Positions 18,157-30,464 of a stretch of DNA of 64,000 bases are shown here, one piece after another. The DNA lies in assembly GCA_002715965.1 (NCBI GenBank), contig PBAL01000008.1, positions 70,762-134,761 of the forward strand, read 5' to 3'. Below the pieces are notes generated by a model. The model saw only the letters and a list, made by a program, of their open reading frames with translations. It was not told where the DNA came from and did no database searches. The position numbers and the translations under genes were made by a program. This DNA is from Verrucomicrobiales bacterium. Lineage in GTDB: Bacteria > Verrucomicrobiota > Verrucomicrobiia > Limisphaerales > JAYPXF01. Positions within the stretch are counted from its first letter, which is position 1; the number at the start of each line of letters is the position of its first letter.

Positions 18157-18945
18157 TTACTGCGGGCGATACTGAAGCTTCGCTTTCGGCAACCAACTCT
18201 TGATGCTCTCGATCCGAGTCTGGTCCAGCGGGTGGGTGCGGAGGAACCACGGCGTCGATGCACCGCCTCGCTTGCGGTTGTAATCCTGGAAGCGTTGCCA
18301 GAAGCCTACAGCGGCCTCGGGGTTGTAACCCGCTCTTGCCATGTAGATCAGGCCAATCTGATCCGCTTCCGATTCCTGAGAGCGACTGTGGGGCAGCTGC
18401 CGGCCAACCTGTGTTCCCACGCCATAAGCGCTGAGGATCAATGCCTGGGTTTGCGGGCTGTAGTTCTGCAAACTGCCGCTGAGGATTCTCCCACCCGTCG
18501 AGATCAGCATGCTCTCGCTCACGCGTTCGGCCCCATGCCTGGCGACTGCGTGGGCGACCTCGTGCCCCATCACCGTGGCCAGTCCATCTTCTGTTTGAGT
18601 GATTGGAAGAATGCCGGTGTAGATCCCCACCTTGCCGCCCGGCAGGCAAAATGCGTTTGCTTGGGGGCTGTCGAACAGAACGAATTCCCATTGTGCACCG
18701 GGCAACTCGGCGACGGCTGCAATGCGTTGCCCAACGCGTTCCACCATGGCGCGTGTCTTGGCGTCCTTGCTGATCGGGGTTTCCTTCTTGATCTTCTGAA
18801 AGCTGGTCAGCCCCAACTGCATTTCCTGGCTCGCGGACATCATGATGAACTGCGAACGACCGGTGACCGGCACGGAAGAGCAGCCGCTCACGAGGAGCAG
18901 GCACGACAGCAGGGTGGAGGCGGCAATGGCTTTGGCGATTTTCAT
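18157..18945 (-). CDS. M48 family zinc metallopeptidase, lipoprotein
   Basis: 262 residues with a lipoprotein signal (TLLSCLLLVSGC, lipid Cys22), the zinc-binding HEVAH at residues 128-132 and the third ligand Glu193 in ESEADQIG. The mature part is an LoiP/BepA/Oma1-like M48 domain ending in a TPWFLRTHPLDQTRIESI motif. Members degrade misfolded outer-membrane or periplasmic proteins. It is the last gene of a tight minus-strand operon: 9 bases after the YqeY gene, which in turn lies 2 bases after the UVR-motif gene. Confidence 0.92.
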   Translation of the reverse strand: MKIAKAIAASTLLSCLLLVSGCSSVPVTGRSQFIMMSASQEMQLGLTSFQKIKKETPISKDAKTRAMVERVGQRIAAVAELPGAQWEFVLFDSPQANAFCLPGGKVGIYTGILPITQTEDGLATVMGHEVAHAVARHGAERVSESMLISTGGRILSGSLQNYSPQTQALILSAYGVGTQVGRQLPHSRSQESEADQIGLIYMARAGYNPEAAVGFWQRFQDYNRKRGGASTPWFLRTHPLDQTRIESIKSWLPKAKLQYRPQ

Positions 18946-18954
18946 GGCGGGTGT

Positions 18955-19401
18955 TTATGAAAGCAGTTTGCCGGCAAGCGCACTGATCGACTTGCCATCT
19001 GCGCGTCCGGCGGCCTTGGCGACGGCGATCTTCATGACCTGTCCCATTGCCTTTCGGGAGGTGGCTCCCGCTTCGGCAATGGCGTCCTTCACCAAAGACT
19101 CGAGTTCATCCGCGCTCAACTGTTTGGGCAGATAATTCTGCAGGATCTTCTGTTCGTCGCTCTCTTGTGCTGCCGCATCTGCGCGTCCGGCGGATTCGTA
19201 TTGAGCGATGGAATCCTGGCGTTTCTTGGCCTCCTTCTGGATAACCTGGACGATGGCATCATCGGGGAGTGAATCGGTCTTCTTTTCGATCGCAGCGTAA
19301 TCAATCGCAGACTTGAGCATGCGCAGTACGGAAAGACGAAGGCTGTCGCGTGCCTTCATGGCCTCCTTGATGTCCGCATTGATGCGGTCGAGCAATGACA
19401 T
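18955..19401 (-). CDS. GatB/YqeY domain protein
   Basis: 148 residues matching the stand-alone YqeY family: LLDRINADIKEAMKARDSLR at the N-terminus, then LRMLKSAI, and a C-terminal domain with YLPKQLSADEL and KAMGQVMKIA. The domain is related to the tail of GatB, the subunit of the tRNA-dependent amidotransferase that binds tRNA; the role of the stand-alone form is unclear. Length is typical. It sits between the UVR-motif gene (2-base gap) and the M48 peptidase gene (9-base gap), in one operon. Confidence 0.92.
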   Translation of the reverse strand: MSLLDRINADIKEAMKARDSLRLSVLRMLKSAIDYAAIEKKTDSLPDDAIVQVIQKEAKKRQDSIAQYESAGRADAAAQESDEQKILQNYLPKQLSADELESLVKDAIAEAGATSRKAMGQVMKIAVAKAAGRADGKSISALAGKLLS

Positions 19402-19403
19402 GG

Positions 19404-20195
19404 TCAGGGTGCTTTTAGCTTGGCGAGGATGTCGCGCACTTCAGCGGCGCGCTCGTAGTCTTCCTTGATGATGGCTTCCTTGAGCGCTCGTTCGAGTTTT
19501 TCAATTTCTGTCAACTCATTGGAAGGCGCCTTGGGAAGTTCATCTCCTTCCCCATCCGTCTGGATTTCTTCAAGCCATGTTTCGAGAGAATTGATCTCAC
19601 CGCTGCTTTCCATCAAATCCTGACGATCAAAGTCCGTGTAAAACTCGCGCAGGTCGTCAATGCCCCCCTCAATGACTTCAATTGCCTGGTTCTTGTCGTC
19701 TGATTCCAAGGCGAGTGAACCCTCGGCGCGGGTCAGCATCATGATGAGTTGCGGACGGAATTGCTGGACGGACCAGGACAACTCTTCACTCTCGGCATGC
19801 TTGTGGACAAACGCAAAGACGTTGAGATTACGCTCGGCATCACGGATGACCTTGTCGAACTCGTTGAGCTGGTAGAAGCAGATGTAGCGGTGGTGATACT
19901 GGATGGCTTCCTGTTGCAGTCGTGAAACTTCCTGGTGGCCAAGGGAAAAACTTTCTTCGTCGCCGTCGTTGGTCTTCATGTGCGCATCGCGTTTCTGCAG
20001 GTGAGCCTCATACCACGACTCGTGACCCAGAGGGCGCTTCCCATCGGGGCGGCCATCCGCGTTCATCTGGAGAATCCCAAGATCCAGACGCATCTGGATC
20101 TTCTCGCGGCTGTCTTTTCCGGTGAATTTACGCACCGCAAGCTGGCCGGGTTGGTAATCCCAGCCATCAAGGAGGTGCGAAATGTCCAAATTCAT
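19404..20195 (-). CDS. UVR-motif protein (verrucomicrobial type)
   Basis: 263 residues from the ATG at 20193-20195 (an upstream start at 20306 adds 37 residues that look like leader). The C-terminus is a UVR motif, EKLERALKEAIIKEDYERAA (about 235-254), the short helical hairpin by which UvrB and UvrC contact each other. The N-terminal part (DGWDYQPGQLAVRKFTGKD, DLGILQMNADGRPDGKRP) is a conserved block I know only from verrucomicrobial proteins annotated this way. The middle is helical and acidic. Function unknown; a role in protein-protein contact rather than nucleotide repair is likely. First gene of the operon with YqeY and M48. Confidence 0.7.
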   Translation of the reverse strand: MNLDISHLLDGWDYQPGQLAVRKFTGKDSREKIQMRLDLGILQMNADGRPDGKRPLGHESWYEAHLQKRDAHMKTNDGDEESFSLGHQEVSRLQQEAIQYHHRYICFYQLNEFDKVIRDAERNLNVFAFVHKHAESEELSWSVQQFRPQLIMMLTRAEGSLALESDDKNQAIEVIEGGIDDLREFYTDFDRQDLMESSGEINSLETWLEEIQTDGEGDELPKAPSNELTEIEKLERALKEAIIKEDYERAAEVRDILAKLKAP

Positions 20196-20333
20196 TGTTT
20201 GCAATATGGTCAGCCGGATACACGAAGTCAATGCGTGGAAGACCGCATTATTTGCCACGTGAAAGCACGCAGCGGACCAATATCTGCCCGTGTTGATGGG
20301 AAGCATACAGATTAACCGACATACACGCGGACT

Positions 20334-21245
20334 TCAGGCTTGGAGCACGTCCAGAATGGCCCTGACGCGGGAAACTTCATGGGTGCGGAACAGGTTTGTT
20401 TTCCCGAGTGCGGCCAGGACTGCGAAAAACGGTTCTGCCGAGCGAACCTCGTCCTTGAAGTACTCAAATGCGTGCGGAAGCGCATGGCAGATGGGAAAGC
20501 CCAGCTTTCGCAGGCGAAACGAGTTGAGGAATGTCTGGATCTGATGCCGAACACGGATTTGACCATCTTGCAGATTGGGGTAGTAGAATCCCAAACCGGG
20601 ATCCACGAAGATGCGCTCCACCCCGCTAGAGGTTGCGGATTCGATCTGCTTCTCGAAGTAATCGAAAACCGCACTGATCGGGTTTTCGGAAAGGTTTAGT
20701 TCATGCACCTCACGGACATTTGCACCAGCGATGTGGCAGATGATTACGCCCGCGTCATGTGCGGCCACCGCGTCATAGATGGCGTCCGCGTGCTCGGTGC
20801 CGGTCAGGTTGATGAATTCCGCGCCGCGTTCCAGCATGGTTTCAGCCACCGAGGGTTCGTAGGTCTCCACTGAGACCGGCACACCGGCCTTGCTAAGTTC
20901 GGTCACAATCGGATCGAGTTGTTCGATCTGTGATTGGGCGGGAACACGTTCTGCATCTGCCAGTGTGGACTCTGCACCGACGTCAATAATGTGCGCGCCT
21001 TGAGCAAAGAGGACGAAGCCTCGTTGAATCGCCGATTCCGGTGAGAGACAAACACTTTCGCGATACCAGGAACCCGGCGAAAGATTTACCACGCCCATAA
21101 CTGCAGCCTGTTGGTCGAAATCGAACGGTTCACCACCGATTTCAAAACTCTTGATCGGCTGCTGTGCGTCTGCTTTGTGGGCTTCGAAAAGCTCCGCCAG
21201 TTCCTGCAAGTCGAGCATGGGTGCGAGCGTATGGGGGAATGGCAA
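20334..21245 (-). CDS. Dihydropteroate synthase-like TIM-barrel protein with altered motifs
   Basis: 303 residues with the order of dihydropteroate synthase (FolP) motifs, most of them altered: AVMGVVNLSPGSWYRES in place of G(I/V)xNVTPDSF, DVGAEST kept, SVETYEPSVA for the Asp-Thr-x-Lys region, CHIAG for HMxG, and FVDPGLGFYYPN for DPGIGFGK. The C-terminal SRK motif that binds the pterin and phosphate is not seen. FolP joins a pterin pyrophosphate to p-aminobenzoate. This protein may use a different substrate or be a divergent FolP. An alternative start 9 codons in (21218) is possible. It lies downstream of tRNA-Arg on the same strand. Confidence 0.75.
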   Translation of the reverse strand: MPFPHTLAPMLDLQELAELFEAHKADAQQPIKSFEIGGEPFDFDQQAAVMGVVNLSPGSWYRESVCLSPESAIQRGFVLFAQGAHIIDVGAESTLADAERVPAQSQIEQLDPIVTELSKAGVPVSVETYEPSVAETMLERGAEFINLTGTEHADAIYDAVAAHDAGVIICHIAGANVREVHELNLSENPISAVFDYFEKQIESATSSGVERIFVDPGLGFYYPNLQDGQIRVRHQIQTFLNSFRLRKLGFPICHALPHAFEYFKDEVRSAEPFFAVLAALGKTNLFRTHEVSRVRAILDVLQA

Positions 21246-21262
21246 GGGGAGAAAAGGAAATG

Positions 21263-21336
21263 CGCTCCCGGCAGGATTCGAACCTGCGACCAGCTGCTTA
21301 GAAGGCAGCTGCTCTATCCAGCTGAGCTACGGGAGC
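21263..21336 (-). tRNA. tRNA-Arg (anticodon UCU)
   Basis: The minus-strand sequence folds as a 74-nt tRNA: acceptor stem GCTCCCG / CGGGAGC, D-arm with AGCTCAGCTGGATAGAGC, anticodon loop CTTCTAA (anticodon TCT, reading AGA), and a T-arm GCAGG-TTCGAAT-CCTGC. The discriminator base is G and no CCA is encoded. It lies between the DHPS-like gene and the M20 peptidase gene. No duplicated 3' end that would mark an integration site is visible in the window. Confidence 0.97.
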
Positions 21337-21437
21337 AGCCGCAGATTAATTCGCACGAATCCAAGGGATCAGCAAGTGACATCTCGGGTGCACATCAGCG
21401 AAATAGTCTGGGCGAACACAAGTTTGCGACGTAGCTA

Positions 21438-22604
21438 ATGAGCGTGCCCAACATCACCGATCATCCCGTTATCAAGACACTTTCTGACCTCGTCAGCATC
21501 AACAGCGTGAATCCCGAATGGGGTGGGCCTGGCGAGGCGGAAGTCGCGGCATACGTGCGCAAGTTCTTTGAAGAGGCTGGAGTTGAAGTCCGGGAGGAGG
21601 AAGTTCTGCCCGGTCGATCAAACGTTCTGGCGCGCGTTCCGGGGAAGGATCGTAGCCGATCACTGCTCTTCGAGGCCCACATGGATACGGTCACGGTCGA
21701 AGGCATGACAATTGAACCGTTTGAACCGCGCATCGAAGGAAACCTGATGTGGGGCAGAGGATCCTGTGACGTCAAAGCCGGACTTGCTGCCATGATGCAA
21801 GCGGTGGTCGGCGTTGCGAACAGCGGACACGTTCCACCCCAGGATTTGATCCTGGCTGCGGTGGTGGATGAGGAACACGAGTTCCGGGGTGTTACTCACC
21901 TGATCAATTCATTGGAGACGATGCCCGCCGGGGCCGTGGTTGCGGAGCCAACTCAACTTGAGATAGCCACCGCAAACAAGGGCGTGCTTCGTTGGCGAAT
22001 TCTGGCTCATGGGAAATCCGCACACAGTTCCAAGCCGGATCTCGGAGCGAGCGCGATCACGGCAATGGCTGACGTGGTAAAGGCCTTCGATGACGACAAC
22101 ACGCAACTGGCGCTGACCGAGCATCCCCTGGTTGGGGCGCCCACCTGCAACATTGGCACGATTCAGGGAGGGGATCAGGTGAACTTCGTTCCGGCGCTTT
22201 GCGTGATAAAGATCGATCGGCGATTGATCCCGGGCGAGGTGATCGAAGATGTTGCATTCCACTACGAGAGGATGATCAGGGAGATTGAATCGAAGCACGA
22301 CGGCGTTCGATTTGAAATAGAACCGTCGACCATTGCGGACGCTGCGATGGAGACGTCAGTTGACGAACGAATCGTCGGCGCGGCGGGCATGACCGCGGAC
22401 GAACAAGGACTTGGATCTCGTCCCATCGGAGTGCCTTTTGGATGTGATTGCACCAAGCTCTCCCGAGCGGGTATTCCGTCCATCATTTTCGGACCCGGTT
22501 CCATCGACCAGGCCCATACCGCAGATGAGTTCGTCAATCTCCGCGAAGTGGAGCAGGCCTGCGATTTCCTTCAGGCGATTGTGCATGAATTTGGCCGGGT
22601 GTGA
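21438..22604 (+). CDS. M20 family zinc peptidase/deacylase (ArgE/DapE-like)
   Basis: 388 residues with the M20 zinc ligands in order: His in LLFEAHMDTV, Asp in MWGRGSCDVKAG, the Glu pair in AAVVDEEHEF, Asp/Glu in VVAEPTQLEI and the last His in IDQAHTADEFV. The dimerisation domain between about residues 185 and 300 contains HGKSAHSSKPDLG. Members include acetylornithine deacetylase (ArgE), succinyl-diaminopimelate desuccinylase (DapE) and dipeptidases; the sequence does not decide among them. It is close to ArgE by the ligand context. No signal peptide is evident. Confidence 0.9.
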   Translation: MSVPNITDHPVIKTLSDLVSINSVNPEWGGPGEAEVAAYVRKFFEEAGVEVREEEVLPGRSNVLARVPGKDRSRSLLFEAHMDTVTVEGMTIEPFEPRIEGNLMWGRGSCDVKAGLAAMMQAVVGVANSGHVPPQDLILAAVVDEEHEFRGVTHLINSLETMPAGAVVAEPTQLEIATANKGVLRWRILAHGKSAHSSKPDLGASAITAMADVVKAFDDDNTQLALTEHPLVGAPTCNIGTIQGGDQVNFVPALCVIKIDRRLIPGEVIEDVAFHYERMIREIESKHDGVRFEIEPSTIADAAMETSVDERIVGAAGMTADEQGLGSRPIGVPFGCDCTKLSRAGIPSIIFGPGSIDQAHTADEFVNLREVEQACDFLQAIVHEFGRV

Positions 22605-22614
22605 TCAGCGCTCG

Positions 22615-23739
22615 TTATAGCGCGGATCTCATACCTTCCAGGAATGCCTCGACATCCTCAGGTTGGTTGTATCCATGCACGGATACCCGAATGCGCCCGG
22701 CCTGGTGCATCACGTGAATGTTCTTCTCCAACAACGCGGCATGAATTTCCGCATCTCGATCATGAGTGAATGAGACAATTCCCGAACTGTATCCCGGTTG
22801 CGCTGGCGACATCGGATTGATACCTAGTTCAGTCAGCCCTTCGTGAACGCGTTGCACCATCGGGTCCGCGTGCTGCGCGATGTTCTTGATTCCGACGTCC
22901 TTCAAATAATCCAGTCCGGCTCGCAAACCATAGATTGCGGGGAAGGGTGGCATGCCCACGGCGAAACTCTTTGCTCCTTCAAATGGAACGGCCCGTTCGA
23001 AGCGATCCGCATCAAAGGCATTCGAGAGGTTGTACCAACCGCCGGCATGCGTGGTCAGGCGTGCTGCGCCGGCCTTGGGTATCGCGACGATGCCGGCTCC
23101 GTGGGTGCCCAGTTGCCACTTGTACGTGCTTGAGATCAGGCAATCGGCATCAAGGCAATCCAATACCAAGCGACCAAATGCCTGGGTGATATCGACGGAC
23201 AGAATTGCGTTCGGGGCCTTCCTCCGAACGAGATCCTTCAGTTCCGGCCATGCAACCCGATGGCCGGTGAGGAAGCTTACGTATGACACCTGGACGAGCT
23301 TGGTGCTCTCGTTGAGGAGTGTTTCGAGATCTGAAAGTTCCAGAGCGCCCGCTCGATTCTTCCAAACATTCGCTTTCGGCCATGTCGGCCATCGAAGCCA
23401 CGGTGTCGCGCCTGCGGGAAAATCGAGATCCGTGATCACCGCCTCGTCGCCTGCCTGCAGATTCAGTGCCGAAGCCAGGAGGTTGTAGGCCTCCGAGGAA
23501 CAGGAACAGAAGGCCACGTCGCCCTCGTCCTGCTCGAGCAACTCCGCGGTCACTTTGCGACAACGATCCAACTCTGGAAAATGTAAGTCTCTCCCGCGCA
23601 TCCCCATCGATTTGTGTTCGCGATAGACTTGCAAGGCCTCCCAGACACAATTCGGAGGAGTGTTTTCAGCCGCGGTGTTCAGGTAGGTCATCTTTTCCAG
23701 CGCTGGAAAATCTCGGACGCGCGAATCATGGGTTAGCAT
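22615..23739 (-). CDS. Class V aminotransferase (NifS/CsdA fold, PLP)
   Basis: 374 residues from the ATG at 23737-23739; the frame extends 22 codons further but MLTHDSRVRDFPAL... matches the family start better. Class V fold-type I features: TYLNTAAENTPP at the N-terminus, the phosphate-binding CSCSSEAYNLL, the Asp in LSVDITQAFG, and the PLP lysine in SSTYKWQLGTHGAG. This group includes cysteine desulfurases, isopenicillin N epimerase-like and kynureninase-like enzymes. No conserved cysteine-desulfurase loop is clear, so an epimerase-like or aminotransferase activity is more probable. It converges with the M20 gene (10 bases apart). Confidence 0.88.
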   Translation of the reverse strand: MLTHDSRVRDFPALEKMTYLNTAAENTPPNCVWEALQVYREHKSMGMRGRDLHFPELDRCRKVTAELLEQDEGDVAFCSCSSEAYNLLASALNLQAGDEAVITDLDFPAGATPWLRWPTWPKANVWKNRAGALELSDLETLLNESTKLVQVSYVSFLTGHRVAWPELKDLVRRKAPNAILSVDITQAFGRLVLDCLDADCLISSTYKWQLGTHGAGIVAIPKAGAARLTTHAGGWYNLSNAFDADRFERAVPFEGAKSFAVGMPPFPAIYGLRAGLDYLKDVGIKNIAQHADPMVQRVHEGLTELGINPMSPAQPGYSSGIVSFTHDRDAEIHAALLEKNIHVMHQAGRIRVSVHGYNQPEDVEAFLEGMRSAL

Positions 23740-23842
23740 GCGGACTCGGTAACAGCGTAAGTGAATTCGTGCGAGCCCCAAGGCGCTCTTCTGCTGTTCC
23801 GTCATCCTTGAGTTACAATCACAACTGTAATAAAGATACGCC

Positions 23843-25102
23843 GTGCCGTCTCAGCCCAATGAAAACGGACTCCTCCCCAAGTTCGCAGCAGTGGGCGTGC
23901 TGATCGTGTTGGTCCTTCTGGTGCTGAATCTGAAACGTTCGCATACGCCGGGACCGATTGTTCCGACGCCTGCAGTGGAACGGACTGGTCTCCCCGATCG
24001 GATTCCAATCGCCCAGGTCGGTGCGGTTTCCTTCCCGATAGTTGAGAAGGCAATTGTTGAAGCCACCGACGACGAAAAGAACCAATGGGTTGGCGCGGCA
24101 GTTTGCGGGGAATGCCACAAGGAAAACTACGAAGGCGCGATTCATACCAGCCACTTCAAGACGACATTTGCCATCACCAACACCCCGCCCGGTCATTTTG
24201 ACGGCAAAGGAAGTTTCATGCGGTCGGGCAACCCGAGGCTTCACTACGAGATGAGCGAAGAAGGCGGACGCTACTTTCAAACTGCAGTCGAATCCGGAAA
24301 GCCTATTCACAAAGCGTCCTTCGACGTGGCCATCGGATCCGGGAAGCTGGGGCAAACCTACGCCACATGGGTGAAGGATGCGTTGTTCGAACTTCCGGTG
24401 ACCTACTTCACACCAATCGACTCGTGGGTGAACAGTCCGGGCTATCCGCCGAAGTCTGCGCATTTCGAACGACCGTTGAACAATGGCTGTCTCGATTGCC
24501 ATGCGACCGGCTTTGTCCCTGCCTCTGATCACGAGATGAACAATCGCTACAAGTCACGTCACATCATCATGGGCGTTACCTGTGAGCGCTGCCACGGAAA
24601 GGGCAGGAAGCATGTCGATTTTCATCGGGCAAATCCGGGGGTGACGGAAGCAAAGCACATCGTTGATCCGCGCAAGATCACAGTCGCCGAACGCAACGCT
24701 CTCTGTTCCCAATGCCATGGGGGCGCAACCGGAAAAATGGGGCCGAACCAGAAGCCAGGCGTACATTCCAACAATCAGCTTCAGCGATTGAAGAAAAGCG
24801 CCTGCTTTTCGAAAAGCGAAGGCGTCAGCTGTACGGATTGCCACAATCCGCATAGCTTTGAGCGCGGCAACAAGAAGCTTTTTGCGCAGCGCTGCCAGGA
24901 GTGTCACCAAGTTGACGATTGCGGGGACCTCGTCCCGGCAAAACGCGCCTACTTTGCGGAGAACTGCCATACCTGCCACATGGAGCCCCAGCCCATGCAG
25001 GACATCAAAATGTTCACGACACAAGGAGTCGTGCTCCCTGAGATTCTCGATCACTACATCCGGGTGATTCCGGAGAAATCGATCAAGACGGCAAAGAAAT
25101 AG
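23843..25102 (+). CDS. Membrane-anchored seven-haem cytochrome c
   Basis: 419 residues from a GTG start, with one N-terminal membrane helix (VGVLIVLVLLVLNL, residues ~17-30) and a periplasmic part with seven CxxCH motifs: CGECH (88-92), CLDCH, CERCH, CSQCH, CTDCH, CQECH and CHTCH. Several additional His residues (for example IHTSHFKTTF) could serve as distal ligands. The arrangement resembles multihaem cytochromes related to nitrite/hydroxylamine reductases, but an active-site CxxCK motif is missing. It is probably an electron carrier or an unidentified reductase in the periplasm. Transcribed alone. Confidence 0.9.
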   Translation: MPSQPNENGLLPKFAAVGVLIVLVLLVLNLKRSHTPGPIVPTPAVERTGLPDRIPIAQVGAVSFPIVEKAIVEATDDEKNQWVGAAVCGECHKENYEGAIHTSHFKTTFAITNTPPGHFDGKGSFMRSGNPRLHYEMSEEGGRYFQTAVESGKPIHKASFDVAIGSGKLGQTYATWVKDALFELPVTYFTPIDSWVNSPGYPPKSAHFERPLNNGCLDCHATGFVPASDHEMNNRYKSRHIIMGVTCERCHGKGRKHVDFHRANPGVTEAKHIVDPRKITVAERNALCSQCHGGATGKMGPNQKPGVHSNNQLQRLKKSACFSKSEGVSCTDCHNPHSFERGNKKLFAQRCQECHQVDDCGDLVPAKRAYFAENCHTCHMEPQPMQDIKMFTTQGVVLPEILDHYIRVIPEKSIKTAKK

Positions 25103-25106
25103 CCGA

Positions 25107-25650
25107 TCAGCGTTCAGCCGCATCGCCCTGCAATGCAGGATTTCCAAAATATTGTCCCAACAAGCCTTTGGACTGAGTCGTCAGCTCGACCGTCGCGGGT
25201 TCCGGTAGTTTTACCTCTTTCGTTCCGGTCTTCCACGACAAATCCACCTCCGCAAAGCTGCCCTTCTCCAGCCTGATCGCCCCGCTGCTCGTTTGTGTGG
25301 AATGTTCTGTCCAGTCACTGATAATCAGTTTTCCATCGATCCACAGGCGCGTCCCATCATCTGCCGTGGTTGAGGATGTGTGCTTGCCCGATTGGTTCGC
25401 CATGATCTGTCCCGTCCAGCGAATCGAGAAATTGTCCGCCGGCAGGCGATCGTCCGGTGAATTCTCGTCCCAGAAGAAGTTGATTTCACCGTCGGTCTGC
25501 GTGAACGCAGGTTCATCGAAGTTGACCCCCTTGAAGTAATGACCGATCAACCCGTTCTCCGCAGCACCGAGTTGAATACGAAGGCGAATGCAGCTGTCTT
25601 TGGACACATGAGACCGGATTCTAGACGCAGGCTTGGGACGCGCAACGTTC
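25107..25650 (-). pseudogene. PA14-domain protein remnant
   Basis: The frame encodes an almost complete PA14 domain: GLIGHYFKGVNFDEPAF, FSIRWTGQIMANQSGKH, TADDGTRLWIDGKLIISDW and LEKGSFAEVDLSWKTG. It then begins a second PA14 domain (GLLGQYFGNPALQGDAAER) and stops. No signal peptide or good start is present, and no catalytic module is attached. PA14 domains bind sugars in large exported enzymes, so this is a cut-out piece of one. It overlaps the upstream region of the giant protein gene at 25763, on the opposite strand. Confidence 0.65.
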
Positions 25651-25762
25651 ATTGAATCCAGCAGGGAAATTCCCGTCCGATTAGCGTCCGATTCCAGTTT
25701 TGCGGGGTTTTTTGTTCTCAAAACACCGTGTTGCTGGTATCCGACCCGATCCATTTCACCTA

Positions 25763-30322
<4,560 letters not shown>

Positions 30323-30349
30323 CATTCGTTGACAGATCGATTCGCGAAG

Positions 30350-30373
30350 CGCCGGCAATCGCCGGCGTTTTTC
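30350..30373 (+). terminator. Rho-independent terminator after the giant protein gene
   Basis: A perfect CGCCGGC / GCCGGCG stem with an AATC loop, followed by TTTTT, 27 bases after the stop at 30322. Confidence 0.9.
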
Positions 30374-30464
30374 GTTGGATGGACATCGTGCGTAACTTGC
30401 CTGTCCGCTGCGGAGGTATTGGCGCACTCGGCGGTGAACTGATGCGAGCCCATCCAACTGTGCA

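Noticed and set aside
18232..18960. 242-codon plus-strand frame opposite the M48 peptidase gene
   Set aside because: Shadow of the M48 gene, which has its lipoprotein signal and HEVAH site on the minus strand.
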